Assembly: GCF_050107715.1 (NCBI RefSeq)
Contig: NZ_JBNILN010000005.1
Location: 259,073-323,072 of the forward strand
From: Metabacillus_B sp050107715
Lineage (GTDB): Bacteria; Bacillota; Bacilli; Bacillales; Bacillaceae
Direction: 5' to 3'
DNA length: 64,000 nucleotides
Shown here: positions 1-7,956 of the stretch, in pieces
Layout: every line of letters begins with the position of its first letter
Position numbering within the stretch: the stretch's first letter is position 1
Notes under the pieces: model-generated
What the model saw: only the letters and a program-made list of their open reading frames with translations
What the model was told of the DNA's origin: nothing
Database searches by the model: none
Program-made: the position numbers and the translations under genes

Positions 1-1
1 T

Positions 2-268
2 CCTCTAACGATCATGTTCTGGATTGGCATATATGGATCCGTTCTGGCAAAAACCGCTTCGGCCTATGAGAGTACAGAACTGCTCATATACAGTGGTTCC
101 ATTCTGCTGGGTTTGCTGTTATGGGACATTTCCATGGCTTTTTTTTCGAGCTTTGCACGTGGATTTTTGAATGACCGCACGCTACAGGCTATCACCTGCC
201 TGTCCGGCTTATCTCTGATCGGATTCGGCCTTTATTTTGGCTATGAGGCCTTTATTCTTTTCACATAA
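2..268 (+). CDS. LysE/RhtB-family exporter, C-terminal part (cut by window edge)
   Basis: The reading frame is open from the left edge, so only about 88 C-terminal residues are present. It opens with Pro-Leu-Thr-Ile-Met-Phe-Trp, resembling the conserved NP-(L/M)-T-I-x-F-W segment of LysE-type amino-acid exporters, followed by three hydrophobic membrane segments and a short tail. The family exports amino acids or related small metabolites across the cytoplasmic membrane; the substrate cannot be told from this fragment. The true start lies outside the window. An APC permease follows 40 bases downstream on the same strand with its own ribosome binding site. Confidence 0.7.
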   Translation, partial: PLTIMFWIGIYGSVLAKTASAYESTELLIYSGSILLGLLLWDISMAFFSSFARGFLNDRTLQAITCLSGLSLIGFGLYFGYEAFILFT

Positions 269-314
269 TATCGCCTCCCCCTGTCAAAAATACGAATAGA
301 CTGGGGGAATGAAT

Positions 315-1646
315 ATGACAGAACAAAAGAAAGAAGAACAGCTGAAGTGGTGGCAGCTCTCCCTCATTGGGATCGGCTGCACAATCGGGACCGGATATTT
401 TCTCGGCTCCGCCATCGGCATAAAAGCAACTGGTGCTTCAATTATCTTTTCGTTTCTTCTTGCGGCGCTCGGCACCTATATCGTTTATCATCTGCTTGCA
501 CAAATGACCGCACAGGATCCGCAAAAGGGATCGTTTTGCTATTACGCCGGGAAAGCGTTCGGCCGCTGGGCAGGCTTCAGCTGCGGCTGGAATTACTGGA
601 CGTCAAATATATTAATCATGGGCAGCCAGCTCACTGCCCTGTCCATCCTCTCCCGCTTCTGGTTCCCGAATGTCCCGATCTGGCTGTTTGCTTCCGGATA
701 TGCCATTCTCTCCATTCTTGTTGTGCTCGGAGGAACAAAGGGCTTTGACCGGGTGGAAAACATCATGGCCATTGCAAAAGTGGCAGCCATTATCATGTTC
801 ATCATTCTGGCGGCCGCCGCCATCGCCGGCTGGATTCCTGGCAATGCTCCTAATCCGTCGCTGCCGCTTTCGCAGGACCGGCTTTTTCCTGAGGGGTGGC
901 AAGGCTTTGGATCGTCTCTCATCTATGCATTCTACGCTTTTGGAGGCATTGAAGTAATCGGGCTGATGGCTATGCAATTGAAGAAAAAAGAAGATGCCCC
1001 GAAAGCAGGCTCCGTGATGCTGATTTTGCTGACCGCTATTTATATAGCCTCTTTAGCACTCGCCGTCAGCATGGCATCTATAGGTGCTTTTAACGAAAAA
1101 GAGAGCCCGTTTGTGACGGCTCTCAGCGGCTACGATCTTTCCTTTTTCCCGCACGTCTTCAATGCAGCCATCATTATTGCGGGCTTTTCTACACTTACAG
1201 CCGCCCTGTTCGGCGTTACCACTCTGCTTGTAACGCTCGGAGAGGACGGGGATGCACCGAAGTTTTTTTCAAAAACAACGAAAGGCAAACGGAAATTGCC
1301 TGTCCCGTCTCTCGGGCTTGCCGTTGCCGGGATGCTTGCTTCCATCATTGCCTCCCTCCTCCTTCCGGGAAAAATTTATGAGTACATTACAACAGCGGCC
1401 GGGATTATGCTCCTTTACAACTGGTCATTCATTATCCTGTCGTCCTTAAAAATATTGAAGCTTTCCTTATGGGAAAAGCTGATCGCTGCAGCAGGCATCG
1501 TTTTGATAGCTGCCGCCGTCGCCGGAACCCTGCTTGAAAAAATCGGCCGCTCCGGATTTTTCATCAGTCTGCTTTTTGCCGTCATTATCGGTCTCATGTG
1601 TCTGGTGATGAGAAAGCATTGGAAAAAAGACCCCGCCTCCGGGTAA
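315..1646 (+). CDS. APC-superfamily amino acid permease
   Basis: About 443 residues, almost all hydrophobic, with roughly 12 predicted membrane helices. The first helix carries the Gly-rich motif IGIGCTIGTGYFLGSAIG typical of APC transporters, where the unwound helix 1 binds the amino-acid backbone. Such permeases import amino acids by proton or sodium symport; the substrate is not evident. Two in-frame ATGs exist, at 309 and 315. The run GGGGG at 303-307 sits 7 bases before 315 but only 1 base before 309, so 315 is preferred. No clear terminator separates it from the serine hydrolase gene behind it. Confidence 0.85.
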   Translation: MTEQKKEEQLKWWQLSLIGIGCTIGTGYFLGSAIGIKATGASIIFSFLLAALGTYIVYHLLAQMTAQDPQKGSFCYYAGKAFGRWAGFSCGWNYWTSNILIMGSQLTALSILSRFWFPNVPIWLFASGYAILSILVVLGGTKGFDRVENIMAIAKVAAIIMFIILAAAAIAGWIPGNAPNPSLPLSQDRLFPEGWQGFGSSLIYAFYAFGGIEVIGLMAMQLKKKEDAPKAGSVMLILLTAIYIASLALAVSMASIGAFNEKESPFVTALSGYDLSFFPHVFNAAIIIAGFSTLTAALFGVTTLLVTLGEDGDAPKFFSKTTKGKRKLPVPSLGLAVAGMLASIIASLLLPGKIYEYITTAAGIMLLYNWSFIILSSLKILKLSLWEKLIAAAGIVLIAAAVAGTLLEKIGRSGFFISLLFAVIIGLMCLVMRKHWKKDPASG

Positions 1647-1723
1647 AAATTATTCGGCAGCTAATTATAAGTGCCTTTCACCCTCTGCCCTGTCCTTTAT
1701 AATGGAAAAAGGAGGGGGTTTTT

Positions 1724-2689
1724 TTGCATCCAATGGAGGTTCACAATCAACAATCAAAAACACAGCTGAACGCTACCGGACTCAGCTGTATGATTTTACA
1801 GGAGAATAAAGTCGTTTATGAATCTTACAGCGGCATTCATGATTACGGACATCATTCCAGACCGGTGCAGCCGGATTCCCGGTTCAATATCGCCTCTATC
1901 CGAAAAGCTTATATAGGCTTTGCGCTCGCCTGGGCGTTATCGAAAGGGAAAATAAAACACATAGATCAGGAACTTGGCGGGTTTTTCCCTGATCTCCAAG
2001 CGGTGAAAGGCACCTCCATCCGGAACTTGGTTACCCATACCCACGGTCTCGCTGAAAAGGACAGCCGCATCGTTCGCACGTTTCTTCCCGGAGAAAGCTG
2101 GTCTTATAATAATACGGGAGTGGATTTATTAGTTAAGCTGATCCGTCTGACAACGGGGAAAACCATCGCCCAGATCCTTCATGATGAAGTGTTTTCGGTA
2201 ACGGGGACCAAGGAAAGCGGATGGATAGCTGAAGAAGGGGACCGGGACGTATCCAACCCCATGAAAAATACGCAGCACAGCGTGACCGACGGCAGCCAAA
2301 GCAACCTGTATTGCAGTACACGGAACCTGGCCTGGTGGGGAAATCTGTTTTTAAACGAGGGAAATGCTCAAGGGAAGCAAATCCTGACCCCTGCTCTTTT
2401 TAAGCAGATGACAGCTGTCCAAAGTCCGGAAATACTTCCTGCAGGATTTGCGAGGCAAGGGTTTTTCTGGTGGGTGAAGGAGAAGGATTTCCCGGACCAT
2501 GAACTTGGTTCCAATACTCCCGCCGGGTCCTATCAGCTGCTCGGCATCAGCGGCTGTATTTGTCTTGTCATGCCCAAATACAATGCGGTCGCGGTGCGGA
2601 TGCTGAATCAGTCAGGGCAAAGCCCGGAGTTTGATTACCTCGCGGATGTAAGGGTATTTGGGGATTTGGCGGCTGGGATGGTTGAATGA
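1724..2689 (+). CDS. Serine hydrolase of the class C beta-lactamase / penicillin-binding family
   Basis: 321 residues. The family's catalytic signature is visible: SxxK as Ser58-Ile-Arg-Lys61 and the YxN box as Tyr127-Asn128-Asn129 in a SWSYNNTG context. The C-terminal region has a Gly-Ile-Ser-Gly segment in place of a clear KTG/HxG box. No signal peptide is evident, so it is probably cytoplasmic and an esterase or peptidase rather than a secreted beta-lactamase; this is inference. The start is TTG, chosen because GGAGGGGG lies at 1711-1718 about 5 bases upstream; an internal ATG at 1733 is the alternative. It stands alone between the permease and a DUF1801 gene. Confidence 0.8.
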   Translation: MHPMEVHNQQSKTQLNATGLSCMILQENKVVYESYSGIHDYGHHSRPVQPDSRFNIASIRKAYIGFALAWALSKGKIKHIDQELGGFFPDLQAVKGTSIRNLVTHTHGLAEKDSRIVRTFLPGESWSYNNTGVDLLVKLIRLTTGKTIAQILHDEVFSVTGTKESGWIAEEGDRDVSNPMKNTQHSVTDGSQSNLYCSTRNLAWWGNLFLNEGNAQGKQILTPALFKQMTAVQSPEILPAGFARQGFFWWVKEKDFPDHELGSNTPAGSYQLLGISGCICLVMPKYNAVAVRMLNQSGQSPEFDYLADVRVFGDLAAGMVE

Positions 2690-2770
2690 TTGGAAACAAA
2701 GAGGGAAGCACCATCTGGAAACCGGTATACTGAAGAAAATGATCTCTATGCGTAGAGGGGAGTTTATCGT

Positions 2771-3193
2771 ATGTACGAACTTAAAACGAAAGAAACCAAT
2801 AATAGCGTAATCGAGTTTATCGAAAATGTAGACAGTCCTAAAAAGCGTGAGGACGCCTTCAAATTACTGGACATCTTCACCGAAACGACCGGGTATGAAG
2901 GCAAGATGTGGGGCCCAAGCATCATCGGCTTCGGAGCCTATCATTACAAATATGCATCCGGGCATGAAGGCGATGCTCCCCTAGTCGGTTTCTCACCGAG
3001 AAAGGCAAAAATCAGCCTTTACTTTGCTACCGGGGATCCGAAAAGAGAAGAGCTGCTGAAAAGCTTTGGAAAGCATACATCTGGCAAAGCATGCGTCTAC
3101 ATCAACAAAATCGATGATATCCAAGTAGAGGTTTTAAAAAAGCTTATCTCTCAATCGGTTGATTTTTTAAAACAAACCTATCCCAATCCATAG
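2771..3193 (+). CDS. DUF1801 domain protein
   Basis: 140 residues. It matches the small DUF1801 / YdhG-like alpha-beta fold: an N-terminal helix ending in KREDAFKLLDIF, the core MWGPSIIGFGAYHYKYASG, then the SLYFATGD strand and a C-terminal helical pair. Its biochemical role is unknown; related proteins have a frataxin-like fold. GAGGGGAG lies just upstream of the ATG. It is monocistronic, ending before a TTCG-loop terminator at 3253. Confidence 0.8.
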   Translation: MYELKTKETNNSVIEFIENVDSPKKREDAFKLLDIFTETTGYEGKMWGPSIIGFGAYHYKYASGHEGDAPLVGFSPRKAKISLYFATGDPKREELLKSFGKHTSGKACVYINKIDDIQVEVLKKLISQSVDFLKQTYPNP

Positions 3194-3252
3194 AAAGGAT
3201 TGGATGTCCTTGATTATGAAAAAAAAGAAAGCAAAATACGTGCGGTTGTCAG

Positions 3253-3277
3253 GAGGAGATTCGTCTCCTCTTTTTTT
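3253..3277 (+). terminator. Rho-independent terminator after the DUF1801 gene
   Basis: Stem GAGGAGA (3253-3259) pairs with TCTCCTC (3264-3270) around a TTCG tetraloop and is followed by seven T (3271-3277). Confidence 0.85.
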
Positions 3278-3339
3278 ATGGCTAAATTAACTGAAAATAC
3301 TGTATGCTAATTTTAACAAAATCTGGAGGAGGAAACAGG

Positions 3340-3396
3340 ATGAGAAAAGCAGTGACTGGAATGACCCAAGCACACAAGGGGGCCGGAATGCACTGA
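3340..3396 (+). CDS. 18-codon leader ORF upstream of the ABC exporter
   Basis: ATG at 3340 is preceded by a strong ribosome binding site (GGAGGAGGAAA, 3325-3335). The ORF reads 18 codons (MRKAVTGMTQAHKGAGMH) to TGA at 3394. It lies 53 bases before the ABC exporter start. A perfect 7-base-pair hairpin follows it (TGTGCAG 3407-3413 with CTGCACA 3425-3431) and abuts the exporter's AAAAGGGG ribosome binding site. The layout resembles leader peptides of drug-inducible ABC transporters such as B. subtilis bmrB ahead of bmrCD. Translation and regulation are inferred; it could be an incidental ORF. Confidence 0.45.
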   Translation: MRKAVTGMTQAHKGAGMH

Positions 3397-3449
3397 CTCC
3401 CTTGCCTGTGCAGCCAGTGAAAATCTGCACACAAAAGGGGTAAAACCAA

Positions 3450-5177
3450 TTGAATAACCGATTGAAGAAGTTTCTTTCTTATTACAAGCCTTATTGGCGT
3501 CTATTTACCACGGTAATGGTCTGTTCCGTTCTTGGATCCGCGATCTCCCTGGCCTATCCGCTTCTCACCCGATACATCACAAAGGATGTACTGGAAGGCA
3601 TTGACGAAAATGCACTTCAGAACATCTGGCTTACAGGAGCAGTAATGCTTGTGCTGGCCGTCTTGCAAGCAGGCTTCAACTTTGTGATGGATTATCACGG
3701 GCACCGGATGGGAGCATTGATGGAGAGTGATTTGCGCTCTGAGCTGTTCAGTCATTATCAAAGCCTGTCCTTCCGGTTTTATGACCGGCAGAAAACCGGA
3801 CAGCTGATGTCGAGTATAACGAACGACCTCTTCTGGTTATCGGAATACTACCATCACGGACCGGAGGATATTCTGAAATACTCGGTAAAATTCATCGGAT
3901 CCTTCGTCATTTTGCTGACAATCAACGCTTCATTGACGTTGGCTATTTTCGCCTTTTTGCCATTCATGGCTGTTTATGCGCTCTATTTTAACAAAAAAGT
4001 GAATCGGGCCTTAAAGCGGAACAAGCTCCGAATCAGTGACATAAACGCACAAGTCGAGGATAACCTTGCAGGAATCCGTGTCGTCCAATCGTACACTAAT
4101 GAGAAACTTGAGCAGGAAAAATTCGAGTATGAGAATCTGCGCTTTCTGGAAAGCCGGAAAACCGGATACAGGTATGAAGCCTATTTCTTTAACGGTTTTG
4201 AACTGTTTATCCAGCTGATCAGCATCACAGTCATTGTGGCGGGAGGAACCGCTATTTTTCACTCCTCATTGGATCTCGCTGATTTAATCACGTTCCTGCT
4301 GTATGTCGGATTTCTGATTGAGCCGATTCAGAGGGTGACCCATGTGGCGGTTCTCTACCAGGAGGGCATGACAGGGTTTGAACGGTTTATGGAGATGATG
4401 GATAACAAGCCGGAGATTGAAGATTCCCCAGGGGCCGTTAAGCTTGAGCATGTAAGGGGAAGCATTGAATTCCGGAATGTCAGCTTCCGTTATGATAAAA
4501 ACCAGCCAAACGTTATTGATGGACTTACGCTGCAAATTGCTGCGGGAGAATACACAGCACTCGTCGGCCCATCAGGGGCAGGCAAAACAACAATTTGTGC
4601 TCTCCTTCCCCGCTTTTATGACATTCAGTCAGGGTTAATTACAATTGACGGAATCAGCATTCAAGACATCACCCTTTCCTCTCTGCGCAAAAACATCGGC
4701 GTTGTCCAGCAGGATGTCTATCTTTTTGCCGGAACCGTGCTCGAAAACATTCGCTACGGGAACCGTGATGCGACAGATAAAGAAATTATCGAAGCCGCCA
4801 AAAACGCACATGCCCATGACTTCATCATGAAGCTGCAGAACGGATATGACACCGACATCGGCCAGCGCGGCGTAAGGCTTTCCGGCGGCCAGAAGCAACG
4901 GCTCAGCATCGCCCGCGTCTTCCTGAAAAACCCGCCAATCGTCATCTTCGACGAAGCGACAAGCGCCCTGGACAACGAAAGCGAAAAAGTAGTCAAAGAC
5001 TCACTCGAACGGCTCGCTAAAAACCGCACTACCCTCGTCATCGCCCATAGGCTGTCGACCATCCGGAACGCAGAACGGATCATCGTGCTCAAGGAAAACG
5101 GAATCGCCGAACAAGGCACGCATGAGGAACTGCTGAAGCGGAATGGGGATTATGCGCGGCTGCAGGGAGTGCAGTAA
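3450..5177 (+). CDS. ABC exporter half-transporter (fused membrane and ATPase domains)
   Basis: 575 residues. The N-terminal half is a type IV exporter membrane domain (about residues 15-310, six helices); the C-terminal half is the ATPase, with Walker A GPSGAGKTT (373-381), signature LSGGQKQRLS, Walker B IVIFDEATSALD and the H-loop AHRLST. Such half-transporters dimerise and export drugs, lipids or peptides. The start is TTG with AAAAGGGG 8-9 bases upstream. It is preceded by an 18-codon leader ORF plus hairpin and followed 17 bases later by a small membrane protein, so the two are probably cotranscribed. The substrate is unknown; multidrug efflux is plausible given the leader. Confidence 0.92.
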   Translation: MNNRLKKFLSYYKPYWRLFTTVMVCSVLGSAISLAYPLLTRYITKDVLEGIDENALQNIWLTGAVMLVLAVLQAGFNFVMDYHGHRMGALMESDLRSELFSHYQSLSFRFYDRQKTGQLMSSITNDLFWLSEYYHHGPEDILKYSVKFIGSFVILLTINASLTLAIFAFLPFMAVYALYFNKKVNRALKRNKLRISDINAQVEDNLAGIRVVQSYTNEKLEQEKFEYENLRFLESRKTGYRYEAYFFNGFELFIQLISITVIVAGGTAIFHSSLDLADLITFLLYVGFLIEPIQRVTHVAVLYQEGMTGFERFMEMMDNKPEIEDSPGAVKLEHVRGSIEFRNVSFRYDKNQPNVIDGLTLQIAAGEYTALVGPSGAGKTTICALLPRFYDIQSGLITIDGISIQDITLSSLRKNIGVVQQDVYLFAGTVLENIRYGNRDATDKEIIEAAKNAHAHDFIMKLQNGYDTDIGQRGVRLSGGQKQRLSIARVFLKNPPIVIFDEATSALDNESEKVVKDSLERLAKNRTTLVIAHRLSTIRNAERIIVLKENGIAEQGTHEELLKRNGDYARLQGVQ

Positions 5178-5194
5178 AAAGGAGAAGAAATAAT

Positions 5195-5521
5195 ATGACA
5201 ACATTGCCCGCCTGGGTATTCATCATCTATTATCTGTTCCTGCTCATCACACTTGGAACTGCCCTTTTCCGTCTGATACAGCGGAACGGCAAAGCATACT
5301 CCGCCTCAGCCTTCCTTGCAGCCATGACAATTCCGGCCATCGCTCTCCTCAACTCGATTGGACGGCTGGAAGGAATGAATGAAGGGCAGCATTTTATCAG
5401 CGCGCTTCAGACTGGTGCTCATTGGGCCGTTTATGTATTGGCCGGGTTTGTTTATTTGCTGGTTTGGTGGGTGCTGGTTTTTTCGAAGAGAAAAAACAGG
5501 CAGGTGGCCGTGCCTCAATAG
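5195..5521 (+). CDS. Small membrane protein cotranscribed with the ABC exporter
   Basis: 108 residues with three hydrophobic segments (about 6-24, 36-52 and 74-96) and a basic C-terminal tail (KRKNRQ). I do not recognise a family. It starts 17 bases after the exporter stop, behind AAAAGGAGAAG, and the pair ends at a strong terminator at 5525, so it probably belongs to the exporter's transcription unit. An accessory or unrelated membrane role cannot be distinguished. Confidence 0.7.
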   Translation: MTTLPAWVFIIYYLFLLITLGTALFRLIQRNGKAYSASAFLAAMTIPAIALLNSIGRLEGMNEGQHFISALQTGAHWAVYVLAGFVYLLVWWVLVFSKRKNRQVAVPQ

Positions 5522-5524
5522 GAG

Positions 5525-5555
5525 AAAGAGCGGACAGCTGGTGTCCGCTCTTTTT
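5525..5555 (+). terminator. Rho-independent terminator of the ABC exporter operon
   Basis: Perfect 12-bp stem: AAAGAGCGGACA (5525-5536) with TGTCCGCTCTTT (5542-5553), loop GCTGG, then T residues. The same GAGCGGAC core recurs in the terminator at 7921. Confidence 0.9.
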
Positions 5556-5808
5556 CCTGTTAATCTTATTCATTAAACAAACCAAGGAATCATTTAATGA
5601 TTGAGATTAAATCAATAAAAGGTTTACTATTTACGAATCCTATAATAAACTATAGTCGTATTCAGATTGGATAGAATGAAGCAAACAAATAGAAGAGGTG
5701 CTTTTTGTGAGTGTGTATAGGTTCTAAATAGGAGAATTTAATGAATTGAATCTAGTGAAAAAACAGGGGATTCCTCCCTTTATTTTGCTGTGGATTCATT
5801 TCAACCCT

Positions 5809-5925
5809 ATGAAGATACCTGTACCTTTCATAAAAAACGGACAGCACGGCAGGATCATGCCGTTTATTTGTCTGTACCTTGTGAAGGAAAAGCTGCGGGA
5901 TCTCTGCAGCTTTTTTTGCGTTTAA
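5809..5925 (+). CDS. Leader peptide ORF (38 codons, possibly longer) of the MutS2 paralogue
   Basis: From ATG 5809 the frame encodes 38 residues beginning MKIPVPFIKNG and ending LCSFFCV, stopping at TAA 5923. The frame stays open upstream to GTG 5755 or TTG 5746, which lie behind AGGAG at 5730-5734, so the peptide may be 57-60 residues; ATG 5809 itself has no clear ribosome binding site. The last codons run through the terminator hairpin 5888-5917, so a translating or stalled ribosome would control whether it forms. Start choice and translation are uncertain. Confidence 0.45.
   Translation: MKIPVPFIKNGQHGRIMPFICLYLVKEKLRDLCSFFCV
5888..5917 (+). terminator. Intrinsic terminator / attenuator in the MutS2-paralogue leader
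   Basis: AAAAGCTGC (5888-5896) pairs with GCAGCTTTT (5906-5914), loop GGGATCTCT, and the T-run extends to 5917. It lies 80 bases before the downstream gene and inside the leader ORF, which suggests conditional termination. Confidence 0.65.
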
Positions 5926-5997
5926 AATTTGGCTTGTTCTTTCCATCTGACAAGGTATCTTCATTTGATTATAAAAATAATCATGAGGAGCTATAAA

Positions 5998-7899
5998 ATG
6001 AATACAGAGACGTTTGATAAATTGCAATACAGCGAGTTAAAAGAAGTTATTAAATCCTATTGCACAAGTGGACTTGGCAAAAATTTGCTGGATAAGCTGG
6101 AGCCTGCCACAAGCATGAAAGTGGCTAAGACCCGGTTAAATGAAACATCCGAAGCCCGCTCGATTTTGGACGCGGACGGGCACGTTCCGTTCTCCGGTGT
6201 TACAAATATTGAAAGCCCTATCCAACAAGCAGAAAAGGGGATCATTTTAAACCCGGGTGAATTAATCAGCCTGTCTGACTTTTTAAGAGGATGCCGGAAA
6301 TTAAAGAGGTTTATGCTGGAACGTGAATTTTTCGCGCCCGTGTTGTCTTCTTATGCACAATCCATGACTGAGTATAGGGAATCGGAAGAAGAAATCAACG
6401 GTGCGATCAAAAACGGAAGAGTTGATTCTTCTGCAAGCAGGAATTTAAGGAAAATCCGTGAGCAAATTGAGGAAAAAGAAGAGAAAATCAAAGCCCAGCT
6501 GACGAAATTTATGAACAGCAGTGAAAACAGGAAATACCTTCAGGATACCTTTATCAGCCGGAAAAACGACAGGTTCACCATTCCGGTAAAGGCTTCCTAT
6601 AAAAATCAGGTGGCCGGTTCCATTGTAGAAGTTTCTTCTACAGGCTCCACCGTTTTTATGGAGCCGCACAGTGTGGCGAAGCTGAACGGCGAACTGGAAC
6701 GGTTGAGGGCTGAAGAAGCAGTAGAGGAATATCAGATTCTGGCGACGCTCACCGGAATCATTATCGATCATCTTCCTGGCATCCGCATTAATATGGAGCT
6801 GATCAGCCAGTACGATATGGTGTTTGCAAAAGGGAAATACAGCCAGCAAATACGCGGGATTGAGCCGGAACTCAATGATACAGGCTTCATCAGGCTTGTA
6901 CATTGCAAGCATCCGCTCCTGACCGGCCATGCCGTTCCGCTTGATTTTGAAATTGGGAACGGCTACCGCAGCCTGGTCATCACAGGACCTAATGCCGGCG
7001 GCAAAACCATCGTCCTGAAAACCATTGGACTGATCACCCTTGCCGTCGCTTCAGGATTTCATATTCCCGCACAAAGGGGTACAGCAATTTCAGTATTTGA
7101 CAGGGTTTTTGCGGATATCGGCGATAATCAAAGCTTGGAAAATGCGCTGAGCACATTTTCCTCCCATATGAAAAATTTATCGGAAATCATGACCCAGTCC
7201 AATAATCATACCCTTCTCCTTTTCGATGAGATCGGCAGCGGAACCGAGCCGAATGAGGGGGCCGCCTTAGCCATCTCCATCTTGGAAGAGTTCTATCATA
7301 TGGGCTGCATCACAGTGGCCACGACCCATTATGGTGAAATCAAACGCTTTTCCGAACTGCATCCGGACTTCATGAATGCTGCCATGCAGTTTAAACAGGA
7401 AACGCTCGAGCCCGCCTACCGGCTGATCATCGGGGAATCAGGAGACAGCAATGCCCTTTGGATCTCCAGGAAAATGAACATAAAAGATGCCGTTCTCAAA
7501 CGAGCGAAAGCTTATATGGAAAATAAGGCATATCGACTTGATAAAGTGGATGACAACAAAATCAGGAAGCCAGCAAAAGCGGCCAGTCAGCTTCCTGAAG
7601 AGGTCATCGACTTTCAAAAGGGAGACAAAGTCACACTCCTTGAATACAACGACACCGGGATTGTTTACAAAGAGCGGAACAAATCCCGCAACGTGACTGT
7701 ATTTTATAAGGGAGAAATGCATGAAATCCTTGATAAGCGCCTGAAGCTCAACTTCAAAGCGGCTGAACTGTATCCGGAAGGCTACGATTTGGATCAGCTG
7801 TTCACCGATTATCAGACGAGAAAGCTTGCCCATGATATTGAACGGGGATCAAAGAAAGCACTGAAGAAAATTCAAAAAGAGATGAAGAGGGATAAATAA
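5998..7899 (+). CDS. MutS2-family ATPase lacking the Smr nuclease domain
   Basis: 633 residues from ATG 5998 (SD GAGGAG 5985-5990); the open frame extends upstream to 5929 without a better signal. Visible: a MutS2-type N-terminal core, a charged coiled-coil/clamp (about 130-245), Walker A GPNAGGKT (330-337), Walker B LLLFDEIGSGTEP (406-418), the STFSSHMKNL switch (385-394) and ATTHYGE. A KOW-like segment follows (about 540-585). Canonical MutS2 is about 785 residues and ends in an Smr nuclease domain; this protein stops after the KOW-like region. B. subtilis MutS2 binds collided ribosomes. A ribosome-directed ATPase role here is inferred from the family and from the leader; a DNA role is the alternative. 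Confidence 0.85.
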   Translation: MNTETFDKLQYSELKEVIKSYCTSGLGKNLLDKLEPATSMKVAKTRLNETSEARSILDADGHVPFSGVTNIESPIQQAEKGIILNPGELISLSDFLRGCRKLKRFMLEREFFAPVLSSYAQSMTEYRESEEEINGAIKNGRVDSSASRNLRKIREQIEEKEEKIKAQLTKFMNSSENRKYLQDTFISRKNDRFTIPVKASYKNQVAGSIVEVSSTGSTVFMEPHSVAKLNGELERLRAEEAVEEYQILATLTGIIIDHLPGIRINMELISQYDMVFAKGKYSQQIRGIEPELNDTGFIRLVHCKHPLLTGHAVPLDFEIGNGYRSLVITGPNAGGKTIVLKTIGLITLAVASGFHIPAQRGTAISVFDRVFADIGDNQSLENALSTFSSHMKNLSEIMTQSNNHTLLLFDEIGSGTEPNEGAALAISILEEFYHMGCITVATTHYGEIKRFSELHPDFMNAAMQFKQETLEPAYRLIIGESGDSNALWISRKMNIKDAVLKRAKAYMENKAYRLDKVDDNKIRKPAKAASQLPEEVIDFQKGDKVTLLEYNDTGIVYKERNKSRNVTVFYKGEMHEILDKRLKLNFKAAELYPEGYDLDQLFTDYQTRKLAHDIERGSKKALKKIQKEMKRDK

Positions 7900-7920
7900 C
7901 AGGTTACAGAAGGGAATGGA

Positions 7921-7952
7921 AAAGAGCGGACATATTCAGTCCGCTCTTTTTG
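7921..7952 (+). terminator. Terminator after the MutS2 paralogue
   Basis: AAAAGAGCGGAC (7921-7932) pairs perfectly with GTCCGCTCTTTT (7940-7951), loop ATATTCA, plus a further T. It is also usable in reverse for the convergent SDR gene. Confidence 0.9.
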
Positions 7953-7956
7953 CTTT

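Larger units (their letters stand above)
5641..5997 (+). promoter_or_regulatory. Attenuator-like leader of the MutS2 paralogue
   Basis: A 5' region of about 350 bases beginning near a TATAAT/TATAGT-rich stretch (5641-5656). It holds a six-codon ORF (GTG 5707, SD AGAGGTG), an AGGAG-led two-codon ORF (ATG 5741), a longer ORF ending at 5925, and a terminator hairpin inside that ORF (5888-5917). The element CAAGGTATCTTC (5951-5962) can pair in two exclusive ways: AGGTATCTTC with GAAGATACCT at 5811-5820 (10 bp), or CAAGGTA with TACCTTG at 5875-5881 (7 bp). A two-tier hairpin is also possible within 5837-5875. Such architecture is known from ribosome-stalling attenuators of antibiotic-resistance genes; the function here is inference. 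Confidence 0.6.

Noticed and set aside
5790..5996. 68-residue ORF in the MutS2 leader
   Set aside because: It lacks a ribosome binding site, and the +1 frame (leader ORF ending at 5925) has better protein-like content and upstream SD options.
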